Of a stretch of 64,000 nt of DNA, positions 33,430-44,399 are shown in pieces. Source of the DNA: Gremmenia infestans. Its lineage: Eukaryota; Ascomycota; Leotiomycetes; Helotiales; Hamatocanthoscyphaceae. Position 1 is the first letter of the stretch. Every line of letters starts with the position of its first letter. Below the pieces are notes generated by a model. The model made no database searches and was not told where the DNA came from. It saw only the letters and a program-made list of their open reading frames with translations. A program made the translations under genes and the position numbers. The stretch is taken from the NCBI GenBank assembly GCA_032629725.1, contig JAFEVB010000020.1, forward strand, positions 1,076,501 to 1,140,500. The letters run 5' to 3'.

Positions 33430-34422
33430 ATGGCCGACCAGGAAACTTTACAAGACCCACTCGTCGAGAGGCCAAGTGCGAGCCCTGAATCACCAGCTTC
33501 TCCAACCATAAGCAAGAAACGAAAGAGAAATCCGACCAAGGAAACCAGCGCTGGTGAAGCTCCTGTGGGGAAGAAAAAGAAGAAGCCCAAGACTAAGGCC
33601 AAGGCCAAGGCGATTGAGGAAGACGAACTAAATTTAGAGACTGGCATCAACAACGCATTCTCGCACATGGACAGCCAGCTGCTGGCAGATTATGTTGCAC
33701 AGCGAACGAGAAGATACGAGAGTGATTTGAGCTCAATCGAGTTGGAGGACAAATATATCCCAGGTACATATACCATATTTTTACTGGAGGCCCGTCTAAT
33801 GGGTATATAGCAAAGGCAATTGAGGACACGACGGCATGGGATAAAACTAGAAACCTAGACAATTTGCCCGGCTTCTTAGAGAAGTTTGCAGGAAATTCAA
33901 CAAAACTTTGGTCGGCGTCGAAGAAAAATGGTTCACCGCATACAATCATAGTCACTGCAGCTGGCTTGAGAGCTGCGGAGATCGCAAGGTGCGTGTATTC
34001 AATGTAGAAGTTCAACAGCTGTTCTGACTATACATCTAGAGTGGTACGGAAATTACAAACGAAAGACGTAACTGTTGCAAAATTGTTCGCGAAACATATC
34101 AAGCTGCAAGACTCGGTCAAATTTCTCAAAACTACAAGAACTGGTATTGCAGTTGGAACACCGACTCGTCTAAAGGACTTGATGGACGACGGTTTGTCCC
34201 TCATACTGTCTCTTGAGGATTAGTACTGACGAAAATCTAGGCGCTTTGGCAGTTGACCGGCTGGAAAGAATTGTTATCGATGCTTCACACATAGATGTCA
34301 AGAAACGGGGAATTCTGGAAATGAAAGAAACGCAAGTGCCACTGATTTTTTGGCTTGGGCAATCGATATTCAAGGAGAGATACGCCGCCGATAAAAACGG
34401 CATACAGCTCTTATTCTACTAG
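33430..34422 (+). CDS. CMS1: CMS1-family ribosome biogenesis protein
   Basis: A 281-aa nucleolar protein of the CMS1 family, a component of 90S pre-ribosomes with a partial DEAD-helicase-like fold. Exons 33430-33763, 33811-33988, 34040-34191 and 34241-34422. The N-terminus is Lys-rich (KKKKKPKTKAKAKA), consistent with nucleolar localisation. Then come INNAFSHMDSQLLADYVAQ, the strand TIIVTAAGLRAAEIARVVR, the motif GIAVGTPTRLKDLM (resembling helicase motif Ib, GTPxR) and ALAVDRLERIVIDASHID (resembling DEAD motif II but degenerate). Lacking a P-loop, it should not be an active helicase. Confidence 0.9.
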
Positions 34423-35313
34423 AACATAGATTCTGGTATGGCATACCGCTTTGTGGTAGCATCGTATCTTATTGTGACAGATGAGACTGCGGAGCCTTTT
34501 CCGGACAAGTGAGTTCCCGGTTTCCTCGAGTACTTTTAGCACGGGCTTTATGTAAGTAAAAGGTACGGAGCCGAAGGCGGTTCCACAGCTCACTTCCATG
34601 AAAAAGGTTATGCAAATATTCAATTAAAAATAAGAGGTTCACCTCTGGGTCTTGCAAATACAGAAAAACGGGCTAAGACCGACTTACTTGGTACTCTTTG
34701 TGGCAACAATGAATACCCAGGTACGGTCATAGTTGGGTTTAAACACCCTTTTCCCCCTTGTCCATTAAGGTAATAATTTCATTTGCTTACCCCCATGTTT
34801 ATACGGTAAGGCGAAAGATCATTGATAATCATTTAGAGGGAACAAGGGGGTGAAGTATAGCCCGACTAATACGGTAGGACGACCACAGGGTTATGGGGAG
34901 TTAGTGCGAATCTTCATGTGAGGAAGGAACGTCAACGTCCCTATATGTACCCAAATCTTTTTACTGCAATAAGTAATATCGGGTCGCAACTTAACTTTCC
35001 AGCATGGAAGAGCTTTCAATTTCTTCACAGTCCTGCGACCCTCACCTCCCAACCTCTGCCACCCAACATTCGCTCACGGCACATCACACGGCCTCTAAAG
35101 CAGACTTCAATTGAAGCATACTGTCTCTATAATACCAGTCCATCGCTTGAGTCTCCCCTCGATCCATCCACAACTCGGACGCTTCCTCGAATCCCACCGC
35201 TCTTTATTTCGTGGTTCGCAACCTTTGCTTTCACGCACTTCACTTTGAACGCTCTTGAATTGGGATCGAATCGATTCAGGATACGTTGATTTTTGGTTAG
35301 AACTCGAAAGATC
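34423..35313. other. Intergenic region, no gene recognised
   Basis: About 890 nt. It has an imperfect dyad (CCCCCTTGT near 34756 and ACAAGGGGG near 34840) and two TACGGTA words nearby. The ORF at 34918-35289 shows no family features, is not followed by good splice sites and is not called. Confidence 0.4.
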
Positions 35314-36044
35314 ATGAGGTTACTCAGGGTCTTATGCTCCTTGGTGGTTATTTAGAGCACCGTGGGACAGATCGATGCGCCTGCCCCAGGTAAGAGCTTG
35401 CCAGCTTGAGACTTCTGAATTCAAATCAACAAAGTTTGAGGCTGCGCTATTAGCTGCTGGGAGAATACGAAAATATGTCAGCAAATGCCTACACGATATT
35501 GCTTGTCTCTGTGGCGAACCGGGTTATCAAAACGTAATTTCCCCCAATCCTCGGTCTACTGCGAGTCAAGCTAATTTGTCTTCAAGTCTGTCTACCAGTG
35601 CATATACTCGCAATGTGACACAGCCCATTTTGGTTCGGCGCTTCACCACACGATAGCTCAATGTGGAACTGGCAATCAGATAATCTTCGGCATCCCTCCC
35701 ATTCCTGACAATGTCTTACTCCAGCGAGAGAAGAGGAGTATCTCGCAGGGGCAAAGTTCCTTGGGCCTCCAGGTTCAGCCGGTCTTTATCGAACAGAGAG
35801 TGCTGATGGCTCCTCCTCTCCGACCAAAAGTGCTGGCGGCTACTCCCCGCAGGCTGCTGCATCACCACCACCTTACTTTCCCCTCAACCCAGCTACCTTG
35901 CCCGCAATCGCAACTTCAACTGAGCTAGCTGCTATCGCTGTTTCAAGTACTCCAGCACCGCTGTTGTTCGCTGGTACAGCACACCGCCATGGAGCCCGCA
36001 TTCCTCTTCTATCTACATTAGCCGCGTTATACTTTGTTCTCTAG
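35314..36044 (+). pseudogene. CFEM-domain GPI-anchored protein gene with premature stop
   Basis: A four-exon model (35314-35389, 35454-35533, 35587-35662, 35725-36044) gives a consistent frame of 184 codons with one internal TAG at 35353-35355, in the signal peptide just after its hydrophobic core (MRLLRVLCSLVVI). Downstream, the CFEM domain is recognisable: SKCLHDIACLCGEPGYQN, then YQCIYSQCDTAHFGSALHHT and AQC. It is followed by a Ser/Pro/Ala-rich stalk and a C-terminal hydrophobic tail (IPLLSTLAALYFVL) typical of a GPI signal. The first CFEM cysteine is replaced by Tyr (KYVSKC). The third intron uses a weak GTGGAA donor. Either a recently disabled gene, or one with an unseen start exon; an unspliced first intron would allow ATG 35375 but without a signal peptide. 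Confidence 0.6.
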
Positions 36045-36675
36045 TACTATGAAAAGACGCTTTCTTTCGACCTCTACATATATTCGTTGTAGACACAAGC
36101 CGGTCACTTAGGCTTTTTCGAGCAATTTTGGAGCGAATATTCGGCCCGGTGGGGATTTCTCAAAGGGAAGATGGTTAACATTGTTCCCTGTGTGGGCTCG
36201 TTGGTGTATGAAATCGTTGGCCGCTACTATCTTTGTATTTCATTTTGTTCCAGTTGCCCCAACTAGGACACTCATGGAGCAGGTTTGAGCTTCATTGGTA
36301 TATCTGTAAGGATGTTTTGAAACTTTAGTAGTTCTTTTGAAGCTCATGTGTAACGAGCTCCGAGCTTGATAGCTTACCTAGTCTAGATAATGTTAACGAA
36401 GTTTAAGTTGAGACTTAAGCAAATTTCATTGCTTGTATCAAGAAAACTTTTCTCAACTGACAAAGTCCTCCATTCTCCTATCTTAAAGACAAAAAATCCG
36501 GTGAACTCTTTAAAAGTAAATCGATAATAATACAATACAGTACTAGGTACCTACCCACTTATTTATTGGTCCCACGTGCACGTGCCGTCATTCCAAGGGT
36601 CTTCCCCGCTAAAGTTATTTCTTCCAAAAAATGAAAACTTTCGAAAGGCCCTCTTCGAAACCACGACCACACAAC
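36045..36675. other. Intergenic region upstream of NOP6
   Basis: No gene recognised. It includes an AT-rich stretch near 36480-36540 and the word TACAGTACTAGGTACCTACC, one of the recurrent GTAC/TAGG-type words, just upstream of the NOP6 gene. Confidence 0.4.
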
Positions 36676-37783
36676 ATGGGTTCCTCATCAAAGAAAGGAA
36701 ACAACGATGCCACGCGGGCAGAACGAAAAGCCAAGAAGCGCAAGCTCGAAGACGCAATACCCGATCTACCAGGTGAAGAAGTAGTTGTGGAGGAAAAGCC
36801 AAAGAAGAGAAAGAGGAGTGCGGATGAGGATGTGGTAGAAGAGAAGGCCGCGAAGAAGGAGAAGAAGAGCAAGAAGGATAAAGACGCTGTCGCAGATGAG
36901 GATAAGGAGGCTAGGAGTGCGGCGAAGAAAGCGAAGAAGGCCTTGAAGGCAGAGCAAAGCGAAACCGCAGCTGTTGAACTAGCAGTCCAAGAGCCAGTGG
37001 CAGAGGAAGAAGTACCCAAAAAGTCAAAGAAAGAGCGAAAGGCAGAGAGAAAAGCAAAAGAGGCTGCTGAAACTGCGACTGCTGCGAACGGGACTGCCGC
37101 CAAGGACTCCACGTCCAAAGAGGAGGCTGATGGAGATGGGGAGGAGAAGAAGTCTAAGAAGAACAATCGCAACCGAGCCGAGAAGCGGAAACGAGAAGCT
37201 GCGGCAAAGGAGACTGGCGAGGAAGGGGGAAAGGCTGCTAGATTTATTTGTTTCATTGGTAGGTCTCACGCTACCACTCCTTCGCAAGCATTTTAACTAA
37301 TTACACATTTAAATAGGCAACTTACCTTTCAGCGCAACAAAAGAGTCTCTACAAAAACACTTCGCATCTGTCAAGCCCAAATCTATCCGCCTCCTTACCA
37401 AGAAGGAAAAGCCTACCGAGTCCAAGGGTTGCGCTTTCGTTGAATTCGATGGATATGATCATATGAAGACTTGTCTCAAACTGTTCCACCATTCGATGTT
37501 CGATGATGGGGTTTCTCCATCGAGAAAAATAAACGTGGAGCTCACGTAAGTATTTTTGTTGCCCTTTCCCGTAGACTCTTTTGCTGATTTGTGGATTAGT
37601 GCTGGGGGAGGAGGTAATACGCAGGAGAGACGGCAGAAGATAGAAGGGAAGAATCAGAAGCTAAACGAGCAACGCTTCCGTAGGATACAGGAAGAAGAAA
37701 GGGTCAAACTGGAAAAGAAAGATGGCGGTGCTATTGATGAGAGTGCTATCCACCCGAGTCGTAGAGCCCGAGTCCAGGTTTAA
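36676..37783 (+). CDS. NOP6: NOP6-like nucleolar RRM protein
   Basis: A 331-aa nucleolar RNA-binding protein implicated in 40S subunit biogenesis. Exons 36676-37258, 37317-37545 and 37600-37783. The first 190 residues are dominated by Lys/Glu/Ala tracts with many KKxKK signals. A single RRM follows: RNP2-like RFICFIGNLPF is split by the first intron, and the RNP1-like segment is SKGCAFVEFDGYDH. The C-terminal helix NTQERRQKIEGKNQKLNEQR is characteristic of the Nop6 family, ending in HPSRRARVQV. An in-frame upstream ATG at 36631 would add 15 residues; the start at 36676 (MGSSSKKGN) looks more natural. Confidence 0.88.
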
Positions 37784-38261
37784 TAGAGCGCATGATATTC
37801 TGTCTTGGTTCACCACGTGCATAAGCTGGGCGTATTGGATGGAGTATTGGGTGTAGAATAGAACCAGTATACTGTATATCATTTAACTAAAAAGTACGTA
37901 CGCCTTTCGGAAAGGAAATGCTATGCAAACTACCTGAAGGTCATTTCATCATTACTCCGCCGTGCATTATCTACAGGAAATGGGATATCTCCTAGATGCG
38001 CGTACTAGCTAGTCCATAGCAGAAGCTAAAGATAGCAAGTAGTACATCGAAAGATCTTGATAGAAGAGAAAATGCGGGCAAGGTGGTTCTTCGGACGTCC
38101 TGCTTCTTTAGTGCTGTTTCATAAATATGAAGTTTGTACTTCCATCTCTAAACGACGAAGAGAAATAACAGCTTCAATCCCAACCCATCTCTCCAACGGA
38201 TATAATGCTCCCACTCAAACTCTTCACCGCGCAGACACTACAACTTCGTCAAGGGTATCTT
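37784..38261. other. Convergent 3' intergenic region, NOP6 / Rac1
   Basis: 478 nt between the stop codons of two convergent genes. No additional gene or site recognised. Confidence 0.4.
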
Positions 38262-39148
38262 TCACAAAATGGTGCACTTCCCCTTCTTTGTTGCCTTGGG
38301 TGGCGGTCTTGGGCTTAAAACCGCTCTGGGGATAGGACGTCAGTATAAGTATATATGACATCGAATAAGAAAAGAAGATATTGCTAACCGGATGGCCTCG
38401 TCAAACACGCTCTTCAGATTTCTTTGGGTCAAAGCTGAGCATTCCAAGTACTTGTGGGCTCTGATTTCCTTTGCAATGATTAGAGCCTGATCGTATGATA
38501 CCGGTTCCATTCGCTTCTGTCTCAGACTTTCCAACGTTGCTGGGTCCTCTCTTAAATCCAACTTCGTCCCGACAAGGATTATAGGCACTGATGGGGCGTG
38601 ATGGTCAATTTCTGGGAACCACTACGCAATGTAACATTAGCATATCATTTCAAAAACAAGGGCTCGGACGTACTTTGGCTCTAACGTTATCGAAAGATGG
38701 CGGGCTGACGATAGAGAAGCAGATGAGGAAAACGTCAGTCTGAGGGTACGAAAGAGGTCGTAGTCGGTCATAATCTTCTTGTCCAGCAGTATCCCACAGT
38801 CCCAAGCTAATCGGTTTCCCATCCACCATCACACTGGCAGAATAATTGTCGAACCTATGGGCCATCAGCCACTGCACTTTGAAGAGGTACATTTAAACTC
38901 ACACTGTAGGGATGTATTCGCCGGGAAAGGCATTCGTTGTGTAGGATATGAGAAGACATGTCTGGACGGATATCAGTTATCAGGAGCACCTCGGTGGGAT
39001 CTAATCTGTAAATACCTTGCCAACAGCACCATCACCAGTGACAACGCACTAGAGTCGAATAGAAGTCAGCTTAGGTGTCTCTATGCACGCAATATGTTTG
39101 CGACGCGGGAAATCAAACCTTGAGCGATTGGGTTCCTGGAGCGGCCAT
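38262..39148 (-). CDS. rac1: Rac1-type small GTPase (RacA)
   Basis: A 199-aa Rho-family GTPase controlling actin polarity, hyphal branching and NADPH oxidase activity. Six exons on the minus strand: 39119-39148, 39016-39048, 38903-38961, 38674-38854, 38389-38621, 38262-38325. P-loop GDGAVGKT is residues 15-22. Switch I contains YIPTVFDNYSA and switch II WDTAGQEDYDRLRPLSYPQTD. The specificity loops are VGTKLDLR and ECSALTQRNLK, with the Rho insert between. The polybasic tail (KATKKGK) and CAAX box CTIL predict geranylgeranylation. ALTQRNLK and the length of 199 distinguish it from Cdc42 (which ends shorter) and Rho1. All intron phases close. Very confident. Confidence 0.96.
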
Positions 39149-39671
39149 GTTTGGTGGAGATATTTTTTGGGTGGAAGACGGCGGTGTATATGAGGCCGTG
39201 AGGTCTCGGGGAAGTTTGTTGGATATAGGAGGCTACGTCTGCATAAAGGTCAGATCTTTTTGACACATCGGAAGCTGGCCATCCCGCCGCTTTGGTGGGC
39301 GGGTGGGTGAAGCAAGGCTGTTGTGTACCTGCAAAGAGTGTGGGAGACGGACCAAGTGCTGGTCAGAGAGCTGCGACGAGTTTCGGTTCGGCGCGCCTGG
39401 ATGGATGAAGATGGGTTCGTGTGCGTATGCGGTGCAGAAGAGCGAGTTGATCTGATCTGATATGGAGCTGCAGCTGGTGGCTTTATCGAGATGCAAAAGG
39501 AGAGGCAGGGCAGGGGAGACGGTCGAAGATACAGTTGAGGCTAATGGAATTTGGAGGTGGAGTTGATCAATCGTTCTGGTGGGTAGAGGTCGAGGTCTAC
39601 TCGTATATCTCGCACAGGACGGGCTTTAGTGTGCAGTTGCAAATGCAGATGCAGACAGATATCGTGCGTGG

Positions 39672-39700
39672 GTGAGTGAGTGAGTGAGTGAGTGAGTGAG
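39672..39700. repeat. (GAGT)n microsatellite
   Basis: Seven uninterrupted GAGT units about 525 nt upstream of the Rac1 start codon. Confidence 0.9.
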
Positions 39701-39740
39701 ACCGGACCGGAATGGTGAAGGTTAAACTGGAGCTGAGCAC

Positions 39741-39764
39741 GGTTCTGCGGTTCTGCGGTTCTGC
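39741..39764. repeat. GGTTCTGC triplication
   Basis: Three tandem perfect copies of the 8-bp unit GGTTCTGC, non-coding, in the Rac1 upstream region. Confidence 0.9.
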
Positions 39765-39882
39765 AGGTCGACAACTTGATGCAGGTCTGTAACAAGCAAA
39801 CTGGTGCTGGTGGTGTGGGTAAGTGTCTCTATGGAACGCCCGAGGAAGCTTAGAGGTAGGGGGTCCGAGGGGCATGGACTGA

Positions 39883-39929
39883 ACTGGACAGGACTGGCTG
39901 GATTGGACAGGACTGGCTGGATTGGACTG
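39883..39929. repeat. 19-bp tandem repeat (GGACAGGACTGGCTGGATT)
   Basis: Two full copies and a partial third copy in tandem, with related GAACTGGACA words on both sides. Confidence 0.85.
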
Positions 39930-40477
39930 CAACTGGAACTGGACACGGCAATAATAGGAGGCTTTCGATTAGACGCCCGGACTCTGCTGTTTCTTCCAAC
40001 CAACAGCCGTTGGGCCAGATTTAATTATTGTCAACACTCAACAGTAATCGTCTAGACTATAGTATGGTATAGTACGTCCGATCAAATGATTCGAGCATTG
40101 TTTGTGGGAGTATCTGTATGGATAATTAGAGGAGCATAGTATACATTAGTACTCGAGTAGTCGCACGATATCTTATCCATCCTTCACTGAGCTTGTTGGT
40201 ACTGTACAGTAGTAATGACCTTAGGTAAATACCGTCCCGGGCCGTATCGTGTTACGGCCACGCTTCTCTGCTCCAGTTTCAGCTTCTTTTGAGAATAAAC
40301 AGCCTTCAAGATTTGTCTATTCCCACTATTCTTGGATCATGCTATATAGATAAATGTCTAATATTGTCTGTACCTTTTCAATTGTTTCGTCGCGATTGCA
40401 TTAATGCGATACTTCAAATAACCACGTCTTGGCATATGTTTCGTTTCTTCGCGCTGCACTGCGCTGCTGTGCTCTTC

Positions 40478-40507
40478 TAGAGAAGCTAGAGAAGCTAGAG
40501 AAGCTAT
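40478..40507. repeat. AGAGAAGCT triplication
   Basis: Three tandem copies of a 9-bp unit in gene-free DNA. Confidence 0.85.
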
Positions 40508-41038
40508 TATCATTCTCGCCGGAATTCTGTCCTATCAAAGAGTTTCTTCTCAAGCGCAAGTGCAAGTGCACCATAGAGTGAAGACATGGTCAATTACTGG
40601 GTCCTGTTGTGCTTCGTACTCATAGTAGTCGACGACTCTACCCCCAAATCGGTCTCCGGATTGAAAAGTTGGCCCTTTTTCTGACGCAAAACCCCTTTCA
40701 AGTCCTACTCGTTTTAAATTCCTACGGCTTCCCTTGCAAGTCAGCGCTTAGAGATGCCCCAAGCGCCTCATGACTTCCCCTGACAAGTAAGTCATACCCG
40801 CTGTTCTTTGCAGGAACTCTCTCCTTCAACTAGAGTGAATCCACCTCGTGACACTATCGCTACTTTATATCACGGCTGGTGTTATTTGTTCTCGCATAAT
40901 TAAAGTCATCCATTCTCGCACAACTACTCCACCACTTCAATCACCTTTACTAGGATCCCTAATAATCAATCATCATGAAGCTTCTTGTGAGAATGTTTTC
41001 TCGCCTACGACAGCCGTCTTGAGTCTTCGGTTCTGGGA

Positions 41039-41623
41039 ATGCTGCCCGTAGATTTCCTGCTCCAGATAATAGAACAGCTTCCCGCTCCCTCAGCCGCCGT
41101 TTTTTCGATCTGCTGCATGAAAACCAAGCTTGTGACTGGAACAATGTATCTCGAACATCTGGTTAGCCGATGGGACGATACATATGCATTTCTAGATCTC
41201 ATAGCTCGTGATCTGGTAGATCATGTTGTCTGCTCTCCTTGCCAGAAGCTCCATGAAATTGAAGATTCAAGCAAACATCAGCAGTCATATCTACAACTTC
41301 TAATCACAGCCCGTGTGTTCGACGATGCAAATGCTACTACGGTACTTACTAGCGGGATCAACTTCAGCTCAGCTGTTGTGAGTATGGCTATGAAGCGTCA
41401 TCAACAAAGTCAAGGTTGCGGCCTACTCTTGGATGACCTTTCAGATACTGCGACAATAGCTCTTATCGACGAATGTATAGTGCCAACAACCAGGTCAGAT
41501 TACCGTATTATCAAGGGCCAAATGATCCATCGTTTTCAGGATGTGGGCGAGATGATGAACTTTGGAAGGCACATTTATAGTCTTCAGTCCCCTTGCCTCC
41601 GGCAACAATACAGCTTCAGGTAA
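41039..41623 (+). CDS. F-box-like hypothetical protein, possibly truncated
   Basis: A 194-aa ORF whose start, MLPVDFLLQIIEQLPAPSAA followed by VFSICC, fits the first helices of the degenerate F-box seen in many fungal hypothetical proteins. The following IARDLVDHVVCSPCQKLHEI carries the CxxC-KLH segment frequent in that group, where it usually reads ARDLPDH...CxxCxKLH. After that the sequence is not recognisable to me and it ends QSPCLRQQYSFR. Related proteins are usually longer, so this may be a truncated or decaying copy. If active it would be a substrate-recognition factor of an SCF-type ligase, but that is only family inference. Confidence 0.55.
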   Translation: MLPVDFLLQIIEQLPAPSAAVFSICCMKTKLVTGTMYLEHLVSRWDDTYAFLDLIARDLVDHVVCSPCQKLHEIEDSSKHQQSYLQLLITARVFDDANATTVLTSGINFSSAVVSMAMKRHQQSQGCGLLLDDLSDTATIALIDECIVPTTRSDYRIIKGQMIHRFQDVGEMMNFGRHIYSLQSPCLRQQYSFR

Positions 41624-42056
41624 GATACCTAGGTATCTATCAGGACTATTTGAAAATGGTTATAAGGTTGAAGCTGATCCTTTTCTGTTGCATAAGCATA
41701 AAGCTGAGCTGTTCAGTGTTCAACGTTCAGAATGAGAGAATTTTGGCTTATGAAAAAGCTAAAATAAATCAGTATAAGGGGCAAGAATGTATCTTATAGT
41801 TTATATGCCTCGCACTTATAAATATAGTGGTCTTCGCGTAAAAGATAGACATCCAAATTGCTTACATTGCCCGAAGACTAAATAGAGAGGTATTTGTATA
41901 ATTGGTTATATTGTACCAGATGAATAAACATATGCCCCCATACCTATCACTCCATATAACGCCCATGCAGATCCTCTTTGCTGACCAGCTATATTCCCAT
42001 ATGTGCAAATCACCAATATTTGGGATAATTCCTTCCCGAAAGCCGAGGACATTCAG
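41624..42056. other. Convergent intergenic region, no gene recognised
   Basis: 433 nt between the F-box-like ORF and the DCAF11-like gene. AT-rich; short ORFs only. Confidence 0.4.
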
Positions 42057-44399
42057 TCAATCATCATCATCATCATCATGCACACCTAAATTCCGATGTC
42101 TAAGGCCATAACGCCTCTCATGCTGGCCAGGATACAGAGCTGGGTCAACTTCCAGTTTCTGATTGACGCGCAGCCCCATCTTTGGCTCTGCCTCATCTTC
42201 TTCCGCTCCATCATTCCAAGAGTGCACCGAGCAAGTGCCAGTGTCCCTCCCGTATCCGCTCCAAGCGGAAGCTATAATTTAATTATCAACATTTGAGCGT
42301 TTTGATCAACAATGTGAAGTACTTACCAACGATCATCGGAGCATTAGGGTGCCAGGAGGCATCTCTGACACAGGTTCTCCAGTGACTTTGGGAGTTATCT
42401 TCAATGCCATCCCAAGCCATAGCACCATACTCATTGTGAGGAGGCCTCGTGTTTTTAGTTGCACCTTGTACATCTACTATTCCAGCAATTGTTGCGTCCA
42501 TATTCCAAATATAAACCTTTCCATCTTCACTTCCAGAATACACGTATCTGGAATTGGTGCTATCAGGGGGCGAGAAATGGCATCTAATCAAGGTCCGTAG
42601 AACACGATGACCCCTGAAAGTTACGAGGGAGTTGTCATTGGGGTCTTTGTACCAGTCATCCTCGTCGTATGACCCCCAGCGATAGTCGAAGCGGGGACCT
42701 CGCCTGGATGGTCTGAGAGAAGTAAAGTCACTGGGAGACATGACCATACGGAGATCCCATAACTTCATACTTTGCTCTTTGCCGTTACTTAGAATGTAGC
42801 CTGCAACTTGAATCAGTGTGTATACTCAAAATGGCATTTTGGTGCCTCTTACGGCCGTCTCCCTTGCTGTCAATGTATGTCAACCCTTCAATGTGGCCAA
42901 CGAAAGCTCCGGCAGCTCGGCTATCACCCATGCTACGAGTATCCCAGACTTTGAGAGTCGTATCATCTGATCCAGAATACAGAATGTGAGGCGAAGACTT
43001 GTCGGCGAAGCAGACAGCGTTGACATCATCATCATGTCCGTTGATTTTCTGGGTCGTGCGGCGAGACTCAATATCGTACACCACAATTGCTCCACCAGAA
43101 GCACCAGCCACCAATTCTCGGCCATCCCCAGAGAAACGGATGGACCAGATTCCAAAGGAGCCTCCAAATCTTGCACGGTACATGTCTGGGTGCTGTCTCC
43201 CCGTATCTGCAAGGTCCAATGAATAAGGATCACCTTTGTCATTTGGGTCCGTAGGTGCGAGACAGACGGTGCTTCGAATAGACGTGTATGCGAGGTATTT
43301 GTTGTCGGGACTTAACGAAGCATCCGTGAGGGTCCATTGGCCAAAAGGATACTCGACAGTTTTGTAGTATCTCCATTTGTATGGGTTCGAGGTGTCGTAC
43401 ATTCGGACTTTATAATCCTTATTTACGGAGTAAAAAAAGTTTCCATCGTCCGAAAACTGACCCGAGTAAACAGGCTGGTTGTAGTGGATGACCATGTCCG
43501 GATTTGAAGCTGGTATCATGCCCTAGAAGCTCATTAGTCATGGGTTTGAAATGGACGCTTGATCTTTACTTGAGCCATCAGCCTCTGATTGAGCCTTTGC
43601 TTCGCATGGCTGTCGGTTGCCAGCTCTCTATCCAGTATGCGTCTAGCAAGCTTCTTTTTCTTTCCAATACTGCCCCTCTCACTCAAACTAACCGACTCTT
43701 CTTCGTTGGAACCAAAGGTTCCGGAGTTCATAAGCTCGGTTCCCTCATCACTTGGGACTTTCGGGAATCGAGTGGGGTCGGCCGGTGGCCTCCTTCTCCT
43801 ACGCCTCCACATAGGACCATAATCCCCAGCGTCATCGTCGATATCAAGTTCCTCGTCGTCGTGTGCAAAGCGGAACAAGCGCCCCAGCTCCGAGGTTGCC
43901 AGCAACCGGATCACCTGTCTTCGTTGTCGAACGGCTGCGATTCGGAATATAAGCAAGACCGTCAGGATAAAAGTTAAGATGTAGGGCGGCTCACTGCGTT
44001 CGGCCTCGGATTGCGTTGCATCCTGGTCGTCGTCTTCTTCTTCGATTTCGACTTGTAGCTCACCATACGGTCCATCTAAAGGAGGGGCAGGCCAATTTAG
44101 CTTCGGCGGATTGAGGGGAAGCAGAGGTTGGAAATACCTTCGTCTTCTTCGTCATCCTCATCGTTATCATCATTGTCTTCTTCGTAGTCCTGGTGGGCAC
44201 CTCGAAGTATTGCCTCGATATATTCGGGATCGTTAATGTCTACACTTGCATCGTCGGATGTAGCTTCGTAATCCATGTCCTCGCTCTCGGAAGCCGTCGT
44301 GACATCACCCGGCGGCGAAGGTCCGTCTGCTGGTCTTGAGCTGGAAGAAGCTCCTGCTCCCAGGATATCCTGCAAAGACCTTCCATGGGGGTCGGCCAT
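42057..44399 (-). CDS. WD40 protein, DCAF11/LEC14B-like
   Basis: A 688-aa WD40-repeat protein, likely a substrate receptor for a CUL4-DDB1 ubiquitin ligase. Exons on the minus strand: 44138-44399, 43995-44075, 43570-43934, 42853-43522, 42327-42800, 42057-42271. The N-terminus is acidic. The segment VRQRRQVIRLLATSELGRLF is followed by HAKQRLNQRLMAQGMIPASN, a signature leading into the beta-propeller. WD repeats include PVYSGQFSDDGNFFYSVNKD, SIRFSGDGRELVAGASGG, SSPHILYSGSDDTTLKVWDT, SMKLWDLR, YVYSGSEDGKVYIWN and VRDASWHPNAPMIV. The second intron (43935-43994) was placed because leaving it in would insert a hydrophobic stretch foreign to the family. The end is an Asp run. S. pombe and plant LEC14B proteins share this order. 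Confidence 0.9.

Larger units (their letters stand above)
39149..41038. other. 1.9-kb divergent region with several microsatellites
   Basis: Upstream of Rac1 on one side and of the F-box-like ORF on the other. It contains (GAGT)n, a GGTTCTGC triplication, a 19-bp GGACAGGACTGGCTGGATT repeat, a GTACTGTACAGTA palindrome near 40200 and an AGAGAAGCT triplication. ORFs here have no family features; it is presumably promoter plus long Rac1 leader. Confidence 0.5.

Noticed and set aside
33080..33505. 141-codon minus-strand ORF between CENP-T and CMS1
   Set aside because: It overlaps the CMS1 start on the opposite strand, lies in a bidirectional promoter and has no recognisable domain.
34918..35289. 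123-codon ORF upstream of the CFEM locus
   Set aside because: Ser/Thr/Pro-rich composition without domain, no splice partners and no signal peptide; probably chance.
36615..37287. Long minus-strand ORFs antisense to NOP6
   Set aside because: They are the complement of Lys/Glu/Ala codon runs, giving Phe/Leu/Ser-rich shadows.
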